DNA of 64,000 nt from Roseinatronobacter monicus. GTDB taxonomy: Bacteria > Pseudomonadota > Alphaproteobacteria > Rhodobacterales > Rhodobacteraceae. Numbering within the stretch: position 1 is the stretch's first letter; the number at the start of each line of letters is the position of its first letter. The translations under genes and the position numbers were made by a program. The notes under the pieces were generated by a model. It worked only from the letters and a program-made list of their open reading frames with translations. It made no database searches and had not been told where the DNA came from. The stretch covers positions 1,173,001-1,237,000 of the forward strand of contig NZ_VFPT01000001.1 in NCBI RefSeq assembly GCF_006716865.1, read 5' to 3'. Shown here in pieces: positions 45,034 through 54,916 of this stretch.

Positions 45034-47031
45034 ATGTTCCGCAAGATACTGATCGCAAATCGCGGTGAAATTGCCTGCCGCGTCATCAAGACCGCCCGCA
45101 AGATGGGTATTGCGACAGTCGCAGTATATTCCGACGCGGACCGCAACGCGCTGCATGTCCGCATGGCTGATGAAGCCGTGCATATTGGCCCGGCACCTGC
45201 GAACCAATCTTATATCGTGATCGACAAGATCATGGACGCAATCCGCCAGACCGGCGCCGAAGCCGTTCATCCGGGCTATGGGTTCTTGTCCGAGAACATG
45301 AAATTTGCCGAAGCTTTGGCCGCCGAGGGCGTTGCCTTCATCGGCCCGCCTGCCAGCGCGATTGAGGCGATGGGCGACAAGATCACCTCCAAGAAATTGG
45401 CAGCCGAAGCGAATGTCAGCACGGTGCCCGGCTATATGGGCCTGATCACCGATGCCGAAGACGCGGTGAAGATCAGCAATGAGGTTGGCTATCCGGTCAT
45501 GATCAAGGCCAGCGCCGGGGGCGGTGGCAAGGGTATGCGGATCGCTTGGAATGATGATGAGGCGCGCGAGGGGTTTCAGTCTTCCAAGAATGAAGCGGCC
45601 AGCAGCTTTGGCGATGACCGCATTTTCATTGAAAAATTCGTGACCCAGCCGCGCCATATCGAGATACAGGTTCTCGCAGACCAACACGGCAACACTGTTT
45701 ATCTGCACGAGCGTGAATGTTCGATCCAGCGCCGCAACCAGAAAGTCATCGAAGAAGCACCGTCCCCGTTTCTGGACGAAGAAACCCGCCGCGCGATGGG
45801 CGAGCAGGCTTGCGCGCTGGCCTCTGCTGTCGGCTACACCTCTGCGGGCACCGTGGAATTTATCGTCGATGGTGACCGTAATTTCTACTTTCTCGAAATG
45901 AACACCCGCCTTCAGGTCGAACACCCAGTGACCGAGTTGATTACCGGGGTTGATCTGGTGGAACAGATGATCCGGGTTGCGGCGGGCGAAAAGCTGCCTT
46001 TTGCGCAATCGGATCTGAAGATTAACGGCTGGGCTATGGAGTCGCGTCTCTATGCCGAAGACCCGTATCGCAACTTTCTGCCCTCGATCGGGCGTCTGAC
46101 GCGGTATCGCCCGCCTGCGGAAGTGGTGGAAGCGGACCGCGCTGTGCGCAATGACACAGGCGTCTATGAGGGGGGCGAGATATCGATGTATTACGACCCG
46201 ATGATCGCCAAGCTGTGCACATGGGCCCCCACACGCGCCAAGGCCATTGAGGAAATGCGTCTGGCGCTGGATGAGTTTGAGTTGGAAGGGATCGGTCACA
46301 ATCTGCCCTTCCTGTCTGCGGTCATGGATCACCCCCGCTTTGCCTCGGGCGAGATCACGACCGCCTTTATCGCCGAAGAATACCCCGACGGGTTCGAGGG
46401 TGCGCAACTGGTCGATGATCTGTTGCACCGCGTGGCCGCGGCGGCCTGCGCCATGAACCGTATGGCGGAAATCCGGCGCGCGCGCATTTCCGGGCGTATG
46501 GACAACCATGAACGGGTCGTTGGTACGGATTGGGTGATCACGATTGATGGCCAAAGCTTGCAGGCCAATATCGATGCAGACCGCGAAGGGGCCACCGTGA
46601 CATTGGCGGGGCAATCGTTCCGCATCACCTCCGACTGGAAGCCCGGCCAGCCGCTTGCACGCCTGATGGTCAACGGCACACCGCTGGTCATGAAGGTCGG
46701 CAAATTGCCCGGTGGTTTCAGGCTGCGCCTGCGCGGCGCGGACCTGAAGGTTCATGTCTTTTCACCGCGTCAGGCAGAGCTTGCACAACTGATGCCCGAA
46801 AAAGTGCCTGCTGATACCTCGAAACTTCTGCTCTGCCCGATGCCGGGTATGGTCGTCTCGATTTCGGTCGAGGAAGGGGACGAGGTGTATGAAGGTCAGG
46901 CGCTGGCCACAATCGAAGCGATGAAAATGGAAAACATCTTGCGCGCTGAACGCAAGGGCAAGGTCGCCAAGATTAATGCGGCGGCGGGGGCCTCGCTCGC
47001 GGTTGATGAAGTGATCATGGAGTTTGAATGA
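45034..47031 (+). CDS. pccA: Propionyl-CoA carboxylase alpha subunit (biotin carboxylase + biotinyl domain)
   Basis: 665 residues. The biotin carboxylase domain covers residues 1 to about 450 (KILIANRGEIACRVIKTARKMG, VHPGYGFLSEN, KASAGGGGKGMRI, FLEMNTRLQVEHPVTE). A BT-type middle region follows and a C-terminal biotinyl domain carries the biotinylated Lys631 in EAMKMEN. It carboxylates biotin with ATP and bicarbonate. Its stop overlaps the next small gene by 4 bp. Confidence 0.97.
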   Translation: MFRKILIANRGEIACRVIKTARKMGIATVAVYSDADRNALHVRMADEAVHIGPAPANQSYIVIDKIMDAIRQTGAEAVHPGYGFLSENMKFAEALAAEGVAFIGPPASAIEAMGDKITSKKLAAEANVSTVPGYMGLITDAEDAVKISNEVGYPVMIKASAGGGGKGMRIAWNDDEAREGFQSSKNEAASSFGDDRIFIEKFVTQPRHIEIQVLADQHGNTVYLHERECSIQRRNQKVIEEAPSPFLDEETRRAMGEQACALASAVGYTSAGTVEFIVDGDRNFYFLEMNTRLQVEHPVTELITGVDLVEQMIRVAAGEKLPFAQSDLKINGWAMESRLYAEDPYRNFLPSIGRLTRYRPPAEVVEADRAVRNDTGVYEGGEISMYYDPMIAKLCTWAPTRAKAIEEMRLALDEFELEGIGHNLPFLSAVMDHPRFASGEITTAFIAEEYPDGFEGAQLVDDLLHRVAAAACAMNRMAEIRRARISGRMDNHERVVGTDWVITIDGQSLQANIDADREGATVTLAGQSFRITSDWKPGQPLARLMVNGTPLVMKVGKLPGGFRLRLRGADLKVHVFSPRQAELAQLMPEKVPADTSKLLLCPMPGMVVSISVEEGDEVYEGQALATIEAMKMENILRAERKGKVAKINAAAGASLAVDEVIMEFE

Positions 47032-47411
47032 TGCAGGCCCGCAGCCTTCCACGCCTGTTCGTGATGTATTTTATCAGCTTTGTGGCTGGGCTTGCGCTGG
47101 CATGGTTGATTTTGTCACGGGTTTCCGAAGGGCTGCGCGAGGGGCAGTGGCTGCTTATGCTCTTGCCCCCGCTTGGCGGCATGGCGGTGTTTCACGGTGT
47201 TTTTCCACTGCTCAGCCGTATCCGTCTGGGGTTGGAGTTCATCGCCGTTGCGGGTGCGTTGGTCTATGGTTTGGGCACCGTGTTGACAGGCGCTGTGTGG
47301 TTGGGCTGGCTGGATGCCGGCACTGCGCTAATGTTCTGGCTGGCTGGCGTTTTCGGGCCGGGCTGGTGGCTGATGTCACAATGGGCCGAGAAGATCGGGT
47401 ATTTCGAATGA
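47028..47411 (+). CDS. Small membrane protein coupled to pccA
   Basis: 127 residues with four hydrophobic segments (MYFISFVAGLALAWLILSR, QWLLMLLPPLGGMAVFHGVF, LEFIAVAGALVYGLGTVL, GTALMFWLAGVFGPGWWL). Its ATG overlaps the pccA stop (ATGA), so it is made with pccA. It is not recognised and has no catalytic motif. A role in propionate-related transport or membrane adaptation is possible but unsupported. Confidence 0.8.
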   Translation: MMQARSLPRLFVMYFISFVAGLALAWLILSRVSEGLREGQWLLMLLPPLGGMAVFHGVFPLLSRIRLGLEFIAVAGALVYGLGTVLTGAVWLGWLDAGTALMFWLAGVFGPGWWLMSQWAEKIGYFE

Positions 47412-47493
47412 TCGCGCCTGCGTGTGCCAGTGTAGGGGGCAATAGCCCCCCACGCAAAGCGCTTGGCGTCAGCCGCGTTTCTGCCGGTGCATC

Positions 47494-48021
47494 TCAGCGA
47501 CCTGCCGGGCTACGTTCCAGCATTTCTTGTCGGCGCGTTGGAAAGCGGTCGATCACTGCCATCAACTCACGCCCGGACCGGACCGCTGGTCGCCGTGCCT
47601 TGACCTCTCCGTCTTTGTCGATGATCGCAGTCATAAAGGCGCGTGGCCGCAAGACCTGCCGCAAGGCGCTGCGATCTTCGGGATGGGTGTCGAAGATGAC
47701 CACGGCATCGCGGGCGAAAAATTCATCGGCCCTGTCGCGCAGGGCGTCCAGCTGGCGGTTGAATTGCGGATCGTCCAGCGTCTCGGCCATCACGACGATG
47801 ATGCGCCGTTCCCAGATGAAATCGCGCACGTCTATTTCCCGTGCATCCAGAAACAGTAGTGTTTCGTCAGGGTTGGCAATCTCCTCTTCAGCGTCGGTTG
47901 CGGTTTCAGCCTGGGCGGCCGTCTCGGTGCCCGGCGTGGATGTCACATCATCCGTGGCTTCCGTCGCCCCAAGGGCGATTGGAAAAAGAAGTGAGAAAAC
48001 AATCGTAAAGAGCGGTTTCAT
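47494..48021 (-). CDS. DUF4174 secreted protein
   Basis: 175 residues. A signal peptide (cleavage near LGA) and an acidic Thr/Ala/Glu linker lead to the DUF4174 domain: FLDAREIDVRDFIWERRIIVVMAETLDDPQFNRQLDALRDRADEFFARDAVVIFDT...AFMTAIIDKDGEVKARRPAVRSGRELMAVIDRFPTRRQEM. The fold resembles thioredoxin-like proteins, but no CxxC is present. A GCAGGAGG ribosome-binding site precedes the ATG at 48021. It is opposite in strand to the pcc genes around it. Confidence 0.88.
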   Translation of the reverse strand: MKPLFTIVFSLLFPIALGATEATDDVTSTPGTETAAQAETATDAEEEIANPDETLLFLDAREIDVRDFIWERRIIVVMAETLDDPQFNRQLDALRDRADEFFARDAVVIFDTHPEDRSALRQVLRPRAFMTAIIDKDGEVKARRPAVRSGRELMAVIDRFPTRRQEMLERSPAGR

Positions 48022-48117
48022 AAGGCCTCCTGCATGTTCTGCATATAGGGGCAAATTGACAGAAAACACCAGAGGGCACGCATTTTTGCCAGCCCGTGAC
48101 GTCAGAAAGGACTTGCC

Positions 48118-50250
48118 ATGAGCGATCCGAAACTTCGCTGGTCGCAAATCGCGGCAAAAGAGTTGAAATCCCGCCCGCTTGAAAGCCTGACTTGGGACAC
48201 GCTGGAAGGGATCAAGGTTCAGCCACTGTACACGCAGGCTGATGTCGAAGGGCTGTCGCATCTGGACAGTATTCCGGGGGATGCGCCCTATACACGCGGC
48301 GTGCGCGCGACAATGTATACCGGCCGTCCTTGGACGATCCGGCAATATGCGGGCTTCTCCACCGCCGAGGAATCGAACAACTTTTACCGCAAGGCCTTGG
48401 CGGCAGGTCAGCAGGGCGTCTCTGTCGCCTTCGATCTGGCCACCCATCGTGGTTATGACAGCGATCATCCGCGCGTTGAGGGGGATGTGGGCAAGGCTGG
48501 CGTTGCGATTGACTCGGTCGAGGATATGAAAATCCTCTTCGACGGCATACCGCTGGAAAAGGTCAGCGTGTCGATGACGATGAACGGCGCAGTGATCCCG
48601 ATCCTTGCGAATTTCATCGTGACGGGGGAAGAGCAGGGCGTGGACCGCAAATTGCTTTCCGGCACCATTCAGAACGATATTCTGAAAGAGTTCATGGTGC
48701 GCAACACCTATGTCTATCCGCCCGAACCCAGCATGCGCATCATTGCCGATATCATCGAGTATACCAGCGCCGAGATGCCGAAGTTCAACTCTATTTCGAT
48801 TTCCGGCTATCATATGCAGGAAGCGGGCGCCAATCTGGTGCAGGAGCTGGCCTTCACATTGGCCGACGGGCGCGAATATGTGCGTGCGGCGATCCATCGC
48901 GGTATGGATGTGGACCATTTCGCTGGGCGGCTTTCGTTCTTCTTTGCGATTGGTATGAATTTCTTTATGGAAATCGCCAAGCTGCGCGCCGCAAGGTTGC
49001 TGTGGTCGCGCGTGATGGAAGAGTTTGACCCCAAAGACCCGAAATCCAGCATGTTGCGCACCCATTGCCAGACATCTGGCGTCAGTTTGCAGGAACAAGA
49101 CCCCTATAACAACGTGATCCGCACCGCGTATGAGGCCATGTCGGCGGTCTTGGGCGGCACCCAGTCGCTGCACACGAATGCGCTGGACGAAGCGATTGCC
49201 CTGCCTACCGAATTCAGCGCCCGCATCGCGCGCAACACGCAGTTGGTCTTGCAGGAAGAAACCGGCGTCACACGCGTCGTCGATCCATTGGCGGGCAGCT
49301 ACTACATCGAAAAGCTGACCCATGATCTGGCCGAGGCCGCATGGACCCTGATGCAAGAGGTTGAAGAATTGGGCGGCATGACCAAGGCGGTTGCGTCCGG
49401 CATGCCGAAACTGCGCATTGAAGAAACCGCAGCGCGCCGTCAAGCTATGATCGACCGGGGTGAAGAGGTGATAGTCGGGGTCAATAAATACCGCAAGGAA
49501 ACCGAAGACCCCATTGATTTCCGCGATATCGACAATGCCAAAGTACGTGACAGCCAGATCGCACGGCTGGAGCGTATTCGCGCAACCCGCGATCAGGCCG
49601 CGTGTGATGCTGCCCTTGAAGAAGTCACGCGCCGCGCCACTGAGGGTGGCAATCTTTTAGACGCTGCTGTTGATGCCGCGCGCGCGCGTGCCTCAGTTGG
49701 AGAGATCAGCATGGCAATGGAAAAAGTATTCGGTCGCCACCGCGCCGAGGTCAAAACCTTGGCAGGCGTCTATGGTGCCGCCTATGAGGGTGATGTTGGC
49801 TTTGCTGCGATCCAAGCCGATGTCGAGGCCTTTGCCGAGGTGGAAGGGCGGCGTCCGCGTATGCTGGTCGTGAAAATGGGTCAGGACGGGCATGATCGCG
49901 GGGCCAAAGTTATTGCGACCGCCTTTGCCGATATCGGATTTGATGTCGATGTCGGGCCGCTGTTCCAGACCCCGGACGAGGCCGCGCAGGATGCCATCGA
50001 CAATGATGTCCATATCATCGGCATTTCCAGTCAGGCGGCGGGTCACAAGACGTTGGCACCGCAACTGGTGAAAGCCCTGAACAAGGCGGGGGCAGGCGAT
50101 ATTCTGGTTATCTGTGGGGGCGTCATTCCGCAGCAGGATTACAAGTTCCTCTATGATGCGGGGGTAAAGGCGATCTTTGGGCCGGGCACGAACATTCCCG
50201 ATGCCGCGAAAAAGATCCTTGATCTTGTGCGCTCTGCGCGCGGGTTGTGA
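48118..50250 (+). CDS. scpA: Methylmalonyl-CoA mutase
   Basis: 710 residues, the full-length single-chain form. The N-terminal barrel has [26 protein letters not shown] and [33 protein letters not shown]; the C-terminal B12 domain has the DxHxxG motif ([31 protein letters not shown]). It converts methylmalonyl-CoA to succinyl-CoA, completing propionyl-CoA assimilation started by PccAB. The epimerase gene is not in the window. Confidence 0.97.
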   Translation: MSDPKLRWSQIAAKELKSRPLESLTWDTLEGIKVQPLYTQADVEGLSHLDSIPGDAPYTRGVRATMYTGRPWTIRQYAGFSTAEESNNFYRKALAAGQQGVSVAFDLATHRGYDSDHPRVEGDVGKAGVAIDSVEDMKILFDGIPLEKVSVSMTMNGAVIPILANFIVTGEEQGVDRKLLSGTIQNDILKEFMVRNTYVYPPEPSMRIIADIIEYTSAEMPKFNSISISGYHMQEAGANLVQELAFTLADGREYVRAAIHRGMDVDHFAGRLSFFFAIGMNFFMEIAKLRAARLLWSRVMEEFDPKDPKSSMLRTHCQTSGVSLQEQDPYNNVIRTAYEAMSAVLGGTQSLHTNALDEAIALPTEFSARIARNTQLVLQEETGVTRVVDPLAGSYYIEKLTHDLAEAAWTLMQEVEELGGMTKAVASGMPKLRIEETAARRQAMIDRGEEVIVGVNKYRKETEDPIDFRDIDNAKVRDSQIARLERIRATRDQAACDAALEEVTRRATEGGNLLDAAVDAARARASVGEISMAMEKVFGRHRAEVKTLAGVYGAAYEGDVGFAAIQADVEAFAEVEGRRPRMLVVKMGQDGHDRGAKVIATAFADIGFDVDVGPLFQTPDEAAQDAIDNDVHIIGISSQAAGHKTLAPQLVKALNKAGAGDILVICGGVIPQQDYKFLYDAGVKAIFGPGTNIPDAAKKILDLVRSARGL

Positions 50251-50269
50251 AGCCCGTCACAAAGAACGC

Positions 50270-50298
50270 GCCGCGCGAAGGTGTATCCCTCGCGCGGC
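50270..50298. terminator. Hairpin after methylmalonyl-CoA mutase
   Basis: 9-bp stem GCCGCGCGA/TCGCGCGGC with an 11-nt loop, located between two converging genes (50250 and 50312). There is no T-tract, so it may act bidirectionally or as a Rho-assisted end. Confidence 0.55.
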
Positions 50299-50311
50299 CA
50301 GAAATTTCTGA

Positions 50312-50704
50312 TTAAGCAGCGACCGTGCGGCCCAGTTTCGCGTCAACCGACCATGCGCCCGCACCTGCGACCCATAGCGCCATATACCCGCCTGCAAGGC
50401 CCAGATTCTTTAGAAGCTGTGTCATCTGCATCTGGTCGGCTGGATCGAAGTGATAGAGCAGCCCCGACAGCACACAGAACGCCGCCAGCGCCAATGCCGT
50501 GATACGCGTCTGAACCCCAATAATCAGGGCCAGACCCGCGATTATTTCAAACAGTACAACGGGCCATGCCAGAATTGCCGGAATGCCGCCCGTTGCCATA
50601 TAGCCGCCAAAGCCTGCGACATCGCCAAGCTTGCCAAGCCCGGCCACAAGAAACAGCAGGCCCAGAAAAATGCGTGCGATGAGTAGGAAAGAAGTATTGG
50701 TCAT
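50312..50704 (-). CDS. DoxX family membrane protein
   Basis: 130 residues with four hydrophobic segments: LIARIFLGLLFLVAGLGKLGDVAGFGGYMA, LAWPVVLFEIIAGLALIIGVQTRITALALAAFCVLSGLLYHFDPADQ. DoxX-like proteins are small membrane proteins of unclear redox or quinone-related role. The ATG at 50704 (MTNTSFLL) is chosen; the open frame upstream contains 64 non-conserved residues. Confidence 0.9.
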   Translation of the reverse strand: MTNTSFLLIARIFLGLLFLVAGLGKLGDVAGFGGYMATGGIPAILAWPVVLFEIIAGLALIIGVQTRITALALAAFCVLSGLLYHFDPADQMQMTQLLKNLGLAGGYMALWVAGAGAWSVDAKLGRTVAA

Positions 50705-50822
50705 GATGTGTCGTCCTTTGCTGGTGATGGGCCGACACATAGGGCAATGCGGCACTGCCGCGCCATTCCGCATCAGACCACAGCAGCTGTGCAGCAAAAG
50801 ATAAGCACCGCGCGTCGCGGCC

Positions 50823-51293
50823 TTAGCCTTCGCCACCCGATTGTGCCTTCTTCTCCCAGCGGCCACTGTCTTCGGACCAATATTCGGCGATGACACCAGC
50901 GGCGGTTATCGCCTTCCATTGTCCGCGCGCATGGGCGACAGCGGCAGGGTCATTGCCATCGAACAGAATCCACAACCGCTCCAGATGTTCAACCTCTTCA
51001 GGATGCGCCTCGGCGGCGTCAATCGTCATGACGATCTGCGCATTGTTCGGGCTGGTGGTCTGCGTGGTCAGCAAGATCGGCTGATCTGCATCATGCGCAC
51101 CCCCCGCCAGTCCGTGCGGCAGAAAGCTTGCCTTGTCCCCAAGCCACAAATGCGCGTCCAGCCATTCCAGCCGCGCCTGATCGCGGGCGCGCACCGCAAC
51201 CCGCATACCCTGACCAACCGCGCGGGTCAGCAGGTTGGCGACTGTCACCTCCAGCGGGTTGCGGGTCACGTGATAGAACATGGCTTTGCCCAT
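50823..51293 (-). CDS. holC: DNA polymerase III subunit chi
   Basis: 156 residues with the HolC pattern MFYHVTRNPLEVTVANLLTRAVGQGMRVAVRARDQARLEWLDAHLW and PILLTTQTTSPNNAQIVMTIDAAEAHPEEVEHLERLWILFDG. The chi subunit links the clamp loader to SSB. It follows pepA by 7 bp, an arrangement common in proteobacteria. Confidence 0.93.
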   Translation of the reverse strand: MGKAMFYHVTRNPLEVTVANLLTRAVGQGMRVAVRARDQARLEWLDAHLWLGDKASFLPHGLAGGAHDADQPILLTTQTTSPNNAQIVMTIDAAEAHPEEVEHLERLWILFDGNDPAAVAHARGQWKAITAAGVIAEYWSEDSGRWEKKAQSGGEG

Positions 51294-51300
51294 TGGGACG

Positions 51301-52764
51301 CTACTTGTTCTCGAATTGTGTCCGGATCAGGGCATCTAGCGCCAGCACGCCCCAACCAGAGGCACCTTTCGGGGCATGGGCGCTGTCGGTTTTGGTCAGG
51401 GTAACACCGGCAATATCCAGATGCACCCACGGGGTTTCCGGTTTTATGAAATGTTGCAGGAATTGCGCCGCCGTGATCGACCCAGCGGGGCGCCCGCCGG
51501 TGTTCTTGATATCGGCAATGCGCGACTTGATGAGGGTGTCATAGGCCGGGTCCAGCGGCATACGCCACGCCCCTTCGCCCACCTGCGCGGCGGCTTTCAG
51601 CACCCCATCGGCCAGTTCGTCATTATTGGAAAACACACCGGCCTTTTCATGCCCAAGTGCGACAATGATCGCCCCTGTCAGGGTTGCAAGGTCGATCACT
51701 GCGCGAGGGGCAAAGCGCGTCTGCGCATACCAAAGCACATCTGCCAGCACGAGGCGGCCTTCGGCATCGGTGTTGATGACCTCGATCATGTCCCCCTTCA
51801 TGGAACGGACGACATCACCGGGGCGCTGTGCGCGCCCGTCCGGCATATTCTCGACCAGCCCGACCAGCCCGACAACATGCGCAGCCGCCTTGCGTTCGGC
51901 GAGCGCCTGCATCAGCCCGACAGTCACCGCCGCGCCGCCCATATCCATTGTCATGTCTTCCATACCCGCTGCGGGCTTGAGAGAGACACCCCCAGTGTCG
52001 AACATGACCCCCTTGCCAACCACAGCCACTGGCGCGCCTTGGGCCCCTTCCCAACGCAGAATAGCCAGCTTGGTCGGGCATTCGGACCCATAACCGACGG
52101 CCAGCATGGCGCGCATACCGAGTTGCTCGAGCGCGTCTTCGTCCAGAATCTCGATCTTCAGGCCCAGTGCGGCCATTCCTTCGATCTGCTTGGCAAAGCT
52201 AGTTGTTGTCAGGATATTCGCAGGGGCATTGACCAGATCGCGGGTCAGATGCACGGCGCGTGCCATGATGGTTGCCAGATCGAGTGCGCGGGTTGCCGCG
52301 TCACTATCTGCGACCATGACGTGAATCGGGCCATAATCCGGCTTCGGGTCCGATTTCTGCGCCTCATACTGATAGGCGCGCAGCAAGGCGGCTTGCACCA
52401 TTTCGCCTACGGGCAGAGTATCCGCGCAGATGAGGGTCGCGGCGCGCCCCTGCGATTTGCCAATGCTCAACCCCGCTTTGCGCAGATCAGCGGCAGCGGG
52501 CTTGCGCGGCAGGCGGATGATATGCAGCGCTTCTGCTGCCATGCCCGATGGCCAGCCAAGCTGTAGTCCCGCGCCGGGCTTAAGCTTGGTGAATGCCGCG
52601 CTCTCAAGTGCGCGGGTGACTGCGCCGCGCGTCAGTTTGTCGACACGTTTTGTGGCGCGGGGCAGGGGGCTGTCTGCATCGGCAAAGACGACGACGCGCC
52701 CGTCATGTGTGGTGATTGCGTCAAGCGAGAATGGCTGTGCTTCGGTCAGCAGGCTGCGGGTCAT
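51301..52764 (-). CDS. pepA: Leucyl aminopeptidase (M17)
   Basis: 487 residues. The M17 signature NTDAEGRLVLADVL is present, as are VGKGVMFDTGGVSLKPAAGMEDMTMDMGGAA (metal and substrate binding) and LATLTGAIIVALGHEKAGVFSNND. It is a bivalent-metal cytosolic exopeptidase; in enterobacteria the protein also acts as a DNA-binding factor. Co-transcribed with holC. Confidence 0.97.
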   Translation of the reverse strand: MTRSLLTEAQPFSLDAITTHDGRVVVFADADSPLPRATKRVDKLTRGAVTRALESAAFTKLKPGAGLQLGWPSGMAAEALHIIRLPRKPAAADLRKAGLSIGKSQGRAATLICADTLPVGEMVQAALLRAYQYEAQKSDPKPDYGPIHVMVADSDAATRALDLATIMARAVHLTRDLVNAPANILTTTSFAKQIEGMAALGLKIEILDEDALEQLGMRAMLAVGYGSECPTKLAILRWEGAQGAPVAVVGKGVMFDTGGVSLKPAAGMEDMTMDMGGAAVTVGLMQALAERKAAAHVVGLVGLVENMPDGRAQRPGDVVRSMKGDMIEVINTDAEGRLVLADVLWYAQTRFAPRAVIDLATLTGAIIVALGHEKAGVFSNNDELADGVLKAAAQVGEGAWRMPLDPAYDTLIKSRIADIKNTGGRPAGSITAAQFLQHFIKPETPWVHLDIAGVTLTKTDSAHAPKGASGWGVLALDALIRTQFENK

Positions 52765-52821
52765 GTGGCCTCCGGGTCATGTGTTTGACCCAGAGGTAGC
52801 GCGCGTTCTGCGTGAAGGCCA

Positions 52822-52854
52822 TGCCCAAGTTGCGCAACATGTGCAACTTGGGCA
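52822..52854. repeat. 12-bp perfect hairpin between pepA and mipA
   Basis: TGCCCAAGTTGC (52822-52833) is repeated in inverse at 52843-52854 with a 9-nt loop. It lies 11 bp downstream of the mipA stop on the minus strand. No T-tract follows, so a classical terminator is not certain; an operator for pepA is the alternative. Confidence 0.6.
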
Positions 52855-52865
52855 GGATCATGTCG

Positions 52866-53642
52866 TCAGAAGCGCAGGTTGAAATGCCGTGTCAGGCCAA
52901 TTTGGGCAGAAATCTGGTTGCGTTGGCCTTGTTGCACGATGGGAGAGGCAGCTGCATCACCGCGCAGGCGGTCGTAGCGCAGCGTTCCCGTCACACCCCA
53001 ATCCGCACTGAGCGGCTGATAGGCCCCGACTTCCAAGCCGACCGAATGGAACCCGCATGACGGGCGATAGGCTGCGTCGGCAAAAGCCGCCTCTGTCGCT
53101 TCCGCATCGGTCACGCCAAAATATGTCCGTGCAAAGCGTGCATTCCCAAACTCTGCGCGCGGGCCTGCATGCAGCACCAACCCGCTTTCACCGCGATAGA
53201 TCAGGTTCATGCCCAACTCGCCGGAAAGCGCCTTGTGACCGATCACGCCATAGCGCAGATCGCCATATACCTGCCACCAGTCAGCGGTGTGTTGCAGCCC
53301 GACGCCGACCTCTACTGCGGCGCTGACATCCTCCAGCCCGGCAAGTTCATCCTTGCCTTTACGCTTGGCGATATAGCGAAAAGCGCCGCGCAAGCCTGTG
53401 CCGGGCGCAAATTGCGTGGGTCCATCTGGATCGCCCAATTGCACAGCGCCAAACCGCAAGCCGGTAAAGCCGAAGCTGCCTGTCGGCCCGATCTTGTGGT
53501 CATCCGCGCCAAAATAGCTGGGCGAAACACCCGCGCCACCTGTGACAGAGAAAGACAGTGCACGGTCCTGCGCAAAAGCGGGTTGCGACAGCAATGCCGC
53601 GGCGATGGTGACTGTGGAAATGGCAGAGAATAAAGGTCGCAT
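52866..53642 (-). CDS. MipA/OmpV family outer-membrane protein
   Basis: 258 residues with a signal peptide (cleavage after AFA) and alternating hydrophobic patterns ending in an aromatic residue (LTRHFNLRF). Typical signs are GGAGVSPSYFGADDHKIGPTGSFGFTG and YGVIGHKALSGELGMNLIYRGES. The family forms beta-barrels, some acting as scaffolds for murein enzymes. It is divergent from cmk with 170 bp between. Confidence 0.9.
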   Translation of the reverse strand: MRPLFSAISTVTIAAALLSQPAFAQDRALSFSVTGGAGVSPSYFGADDHKIGPTGSFGFTGLRFGAVQLGDPDGPTQFAPGTGLRGAFRYIAKRKGKDELAGLEDVSAAVEVGVGLQHTADWWQVYGDLRYGVIGHKALSGELGMNLIYRGESGLVLHAGPRAEFGNARFARTYFGVTDAEATEAAFADAAYRPSCGFHSVGLEVGAYQPLSADWGVTGTLRYDRLRGDAAASPIVQQGQRNQISAQIGLTRHFNLRF

Positions 53643-53812
53643 GATGCCCCCCGATACTTGAAAAACGACTCACCCATCTCGGGCATGATGTGCAGTTAGT
53701 GCGTTTTCAGTTAATTTGCAGCAGTCATGACCAGAATTCAAAATTTACATGCGAAACCTTGTTTTTTTGTGACAGAACGGGCAACACAGCAGCGCAGCAA
53801 CAGGAAGGCATG

Positions 53813-54403
53813 ATGCAGTTCACAATCGCAATAGATGGCCCGGCAGCCGCGGGCAAGGGAACCATCAGCCGTGCAGTGGCGCAGGATCTGGGCGTGGCGC
53901 ATCTGGATACGGGCCTGCTCTACCGTGCCGTCGGCATGAAAGGCGGCGACCCGGTTGCGGCTGCGCGCAATCTTGCGCCGCAGGATCTGGAGCGCGAAGA
54001 TCTGCGCGGGTTGCAAGCGGCAGAGGCCGCCAGCCGTGTTGCTGTAAACCCTGAAGTGCGCGCTGCGCTGGTTGAATTTCAGCGCGACTTTGCCCGTCGT
54101 GCCGGGGGCGCTGTGCTGGACGGGCGCGATATTGGAACCGTGATTTGCCCCAAGGCCGAAGTGAAGCTGTTTGTCACTGCCAGCGCCGAGACGCGCGCCA
54201 TGCGCCGCTGGAAAGAAACTGGTGAAGGCAGCTATGATGCGGTGCTGGAGCAAGTCCGCATCCGCGACGCGCGCGACATGGGCCGCGCCGATGCCCCGTT
54301 GCGCCCCGCCGATGATGCCGTCGTGCTTGATACGACCGAGTTAAGCATTGAGGATGCTGTGGCGCAGGCCCGCGCAGTCATACAGGCCCGGCTGGGACGA
54401 TAG
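53813..54403 (+). CDS. cmk: Cytidylate kinase
   Basis: 196 residues. The P-loop is [19 protein letters not shown] at the very start, and [15 protein letters not shown] and [14 protein letters not shown] follow. It phosphorylates CMP and dCMP. The ATG at 53813 has AGGA seven bases upstream; an ATG one codon earlier (53810) is too close to it. Confidence 0.95.
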   Translation: MQFTIAIDGPAAAGKGTISRAVAQDLGVAHLDTGLLYRAVGMKGGDPVAAARNLAPQDLEREDLRGLQAAEAASRVAVNPEVRAALVEFQRDFARRAGGAVLDGRDIGTVICPKAEVKLFVTASAETRAMRRWKETGEGSYDAVLEQVRIRDARDMGRADAPLRPADDAVVLDTTELSIEDAVAQARAVIQARLGR

Positions 54404-54410
54404 CTGCACA

Positions 54411-54914
54411 TCACTTTCCGCGATACGGTTCCACATATTGCAGCGCCATGTCCCATGGAAAGAAAATCCACGTGTCCTGACTGACTTCGGTGATGAAGCT
54501 GTCGACCATATCGCGCCCCAAGGGCTTGGCATAAACCGTAGCGAAATGGGCCTTTGGGAACAGCTTGCGTACCAGTTCCAAGGTCTTGCCGGTGTCGACC
54601 AAATCGTCGATCACCAGAATACCCTCGCCATCGTCGCCCATGATCTCGGCCTGCGGGGCTTTCAGGACCACCGCTTCGGCGCGGGTCTGGTTGTCATAGG
54701 ATTTCACGCTGATCGTATCGACCACGCGAATATCCAACTCGCGCGCAATAATCATTGCAGGCGCAAGCCCGCCGCGCGTGATGGCGACGACCGCCCGCCA
54801 TTGCCCGCCGCCCGGACCCTGTTGCTCCAGCCTCCAGGCAAGGGCGCGGCTGTCGCGGTGAATCTGGTCCCAGCTAATATGAAACCCTTTTTCATGTGGC
54901 AGGCGATCGGTCAT
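54411..54914 (-). CDS. gpt: Xanthine phosphoribosyltransferase (Gpt)
   Basis: 167 residues. PRPP-binding loop [33 protein letters not shown] and [32 protein letters not shown] match Gpt, which salvages xanthine and guanine. It starts 2 bp after the fabI stop on the same strand, so the two share an operon. Confidence 0.95.
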   Translation of the reverse strand: MTDRLPHEKGFHISWDQIHRDSRALAWRLEQQGPGGGQWRAVVAITRGGLAPAMIIARELDIRVVDTISVKSYDNQTRAEAVVLKAPQAEIMGDDGEGILVIDDLVDTGKTLELVRKLFPKAHFATVYAKPLGRDMVDSFITEVSQDTWIFFPWDMALQYVEPYRGK

Positions 54915-54916
54915 GC

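Noticed and set aside
44656..46755. 699-codon minus-strand open frame
   Set aside because: It is antisense to pccA and the 126-aa gene; GC-rich codon bias produces long antisense frames. It has no recognisable domain.
48022..49443. Extension of the DUF4174 frame into the methylmalonyl-CoA mutase gene
   Set aside because: The true start at 48021 has a strong ribosome-binding site and a signal peptide; the extension is antisense to scpA.
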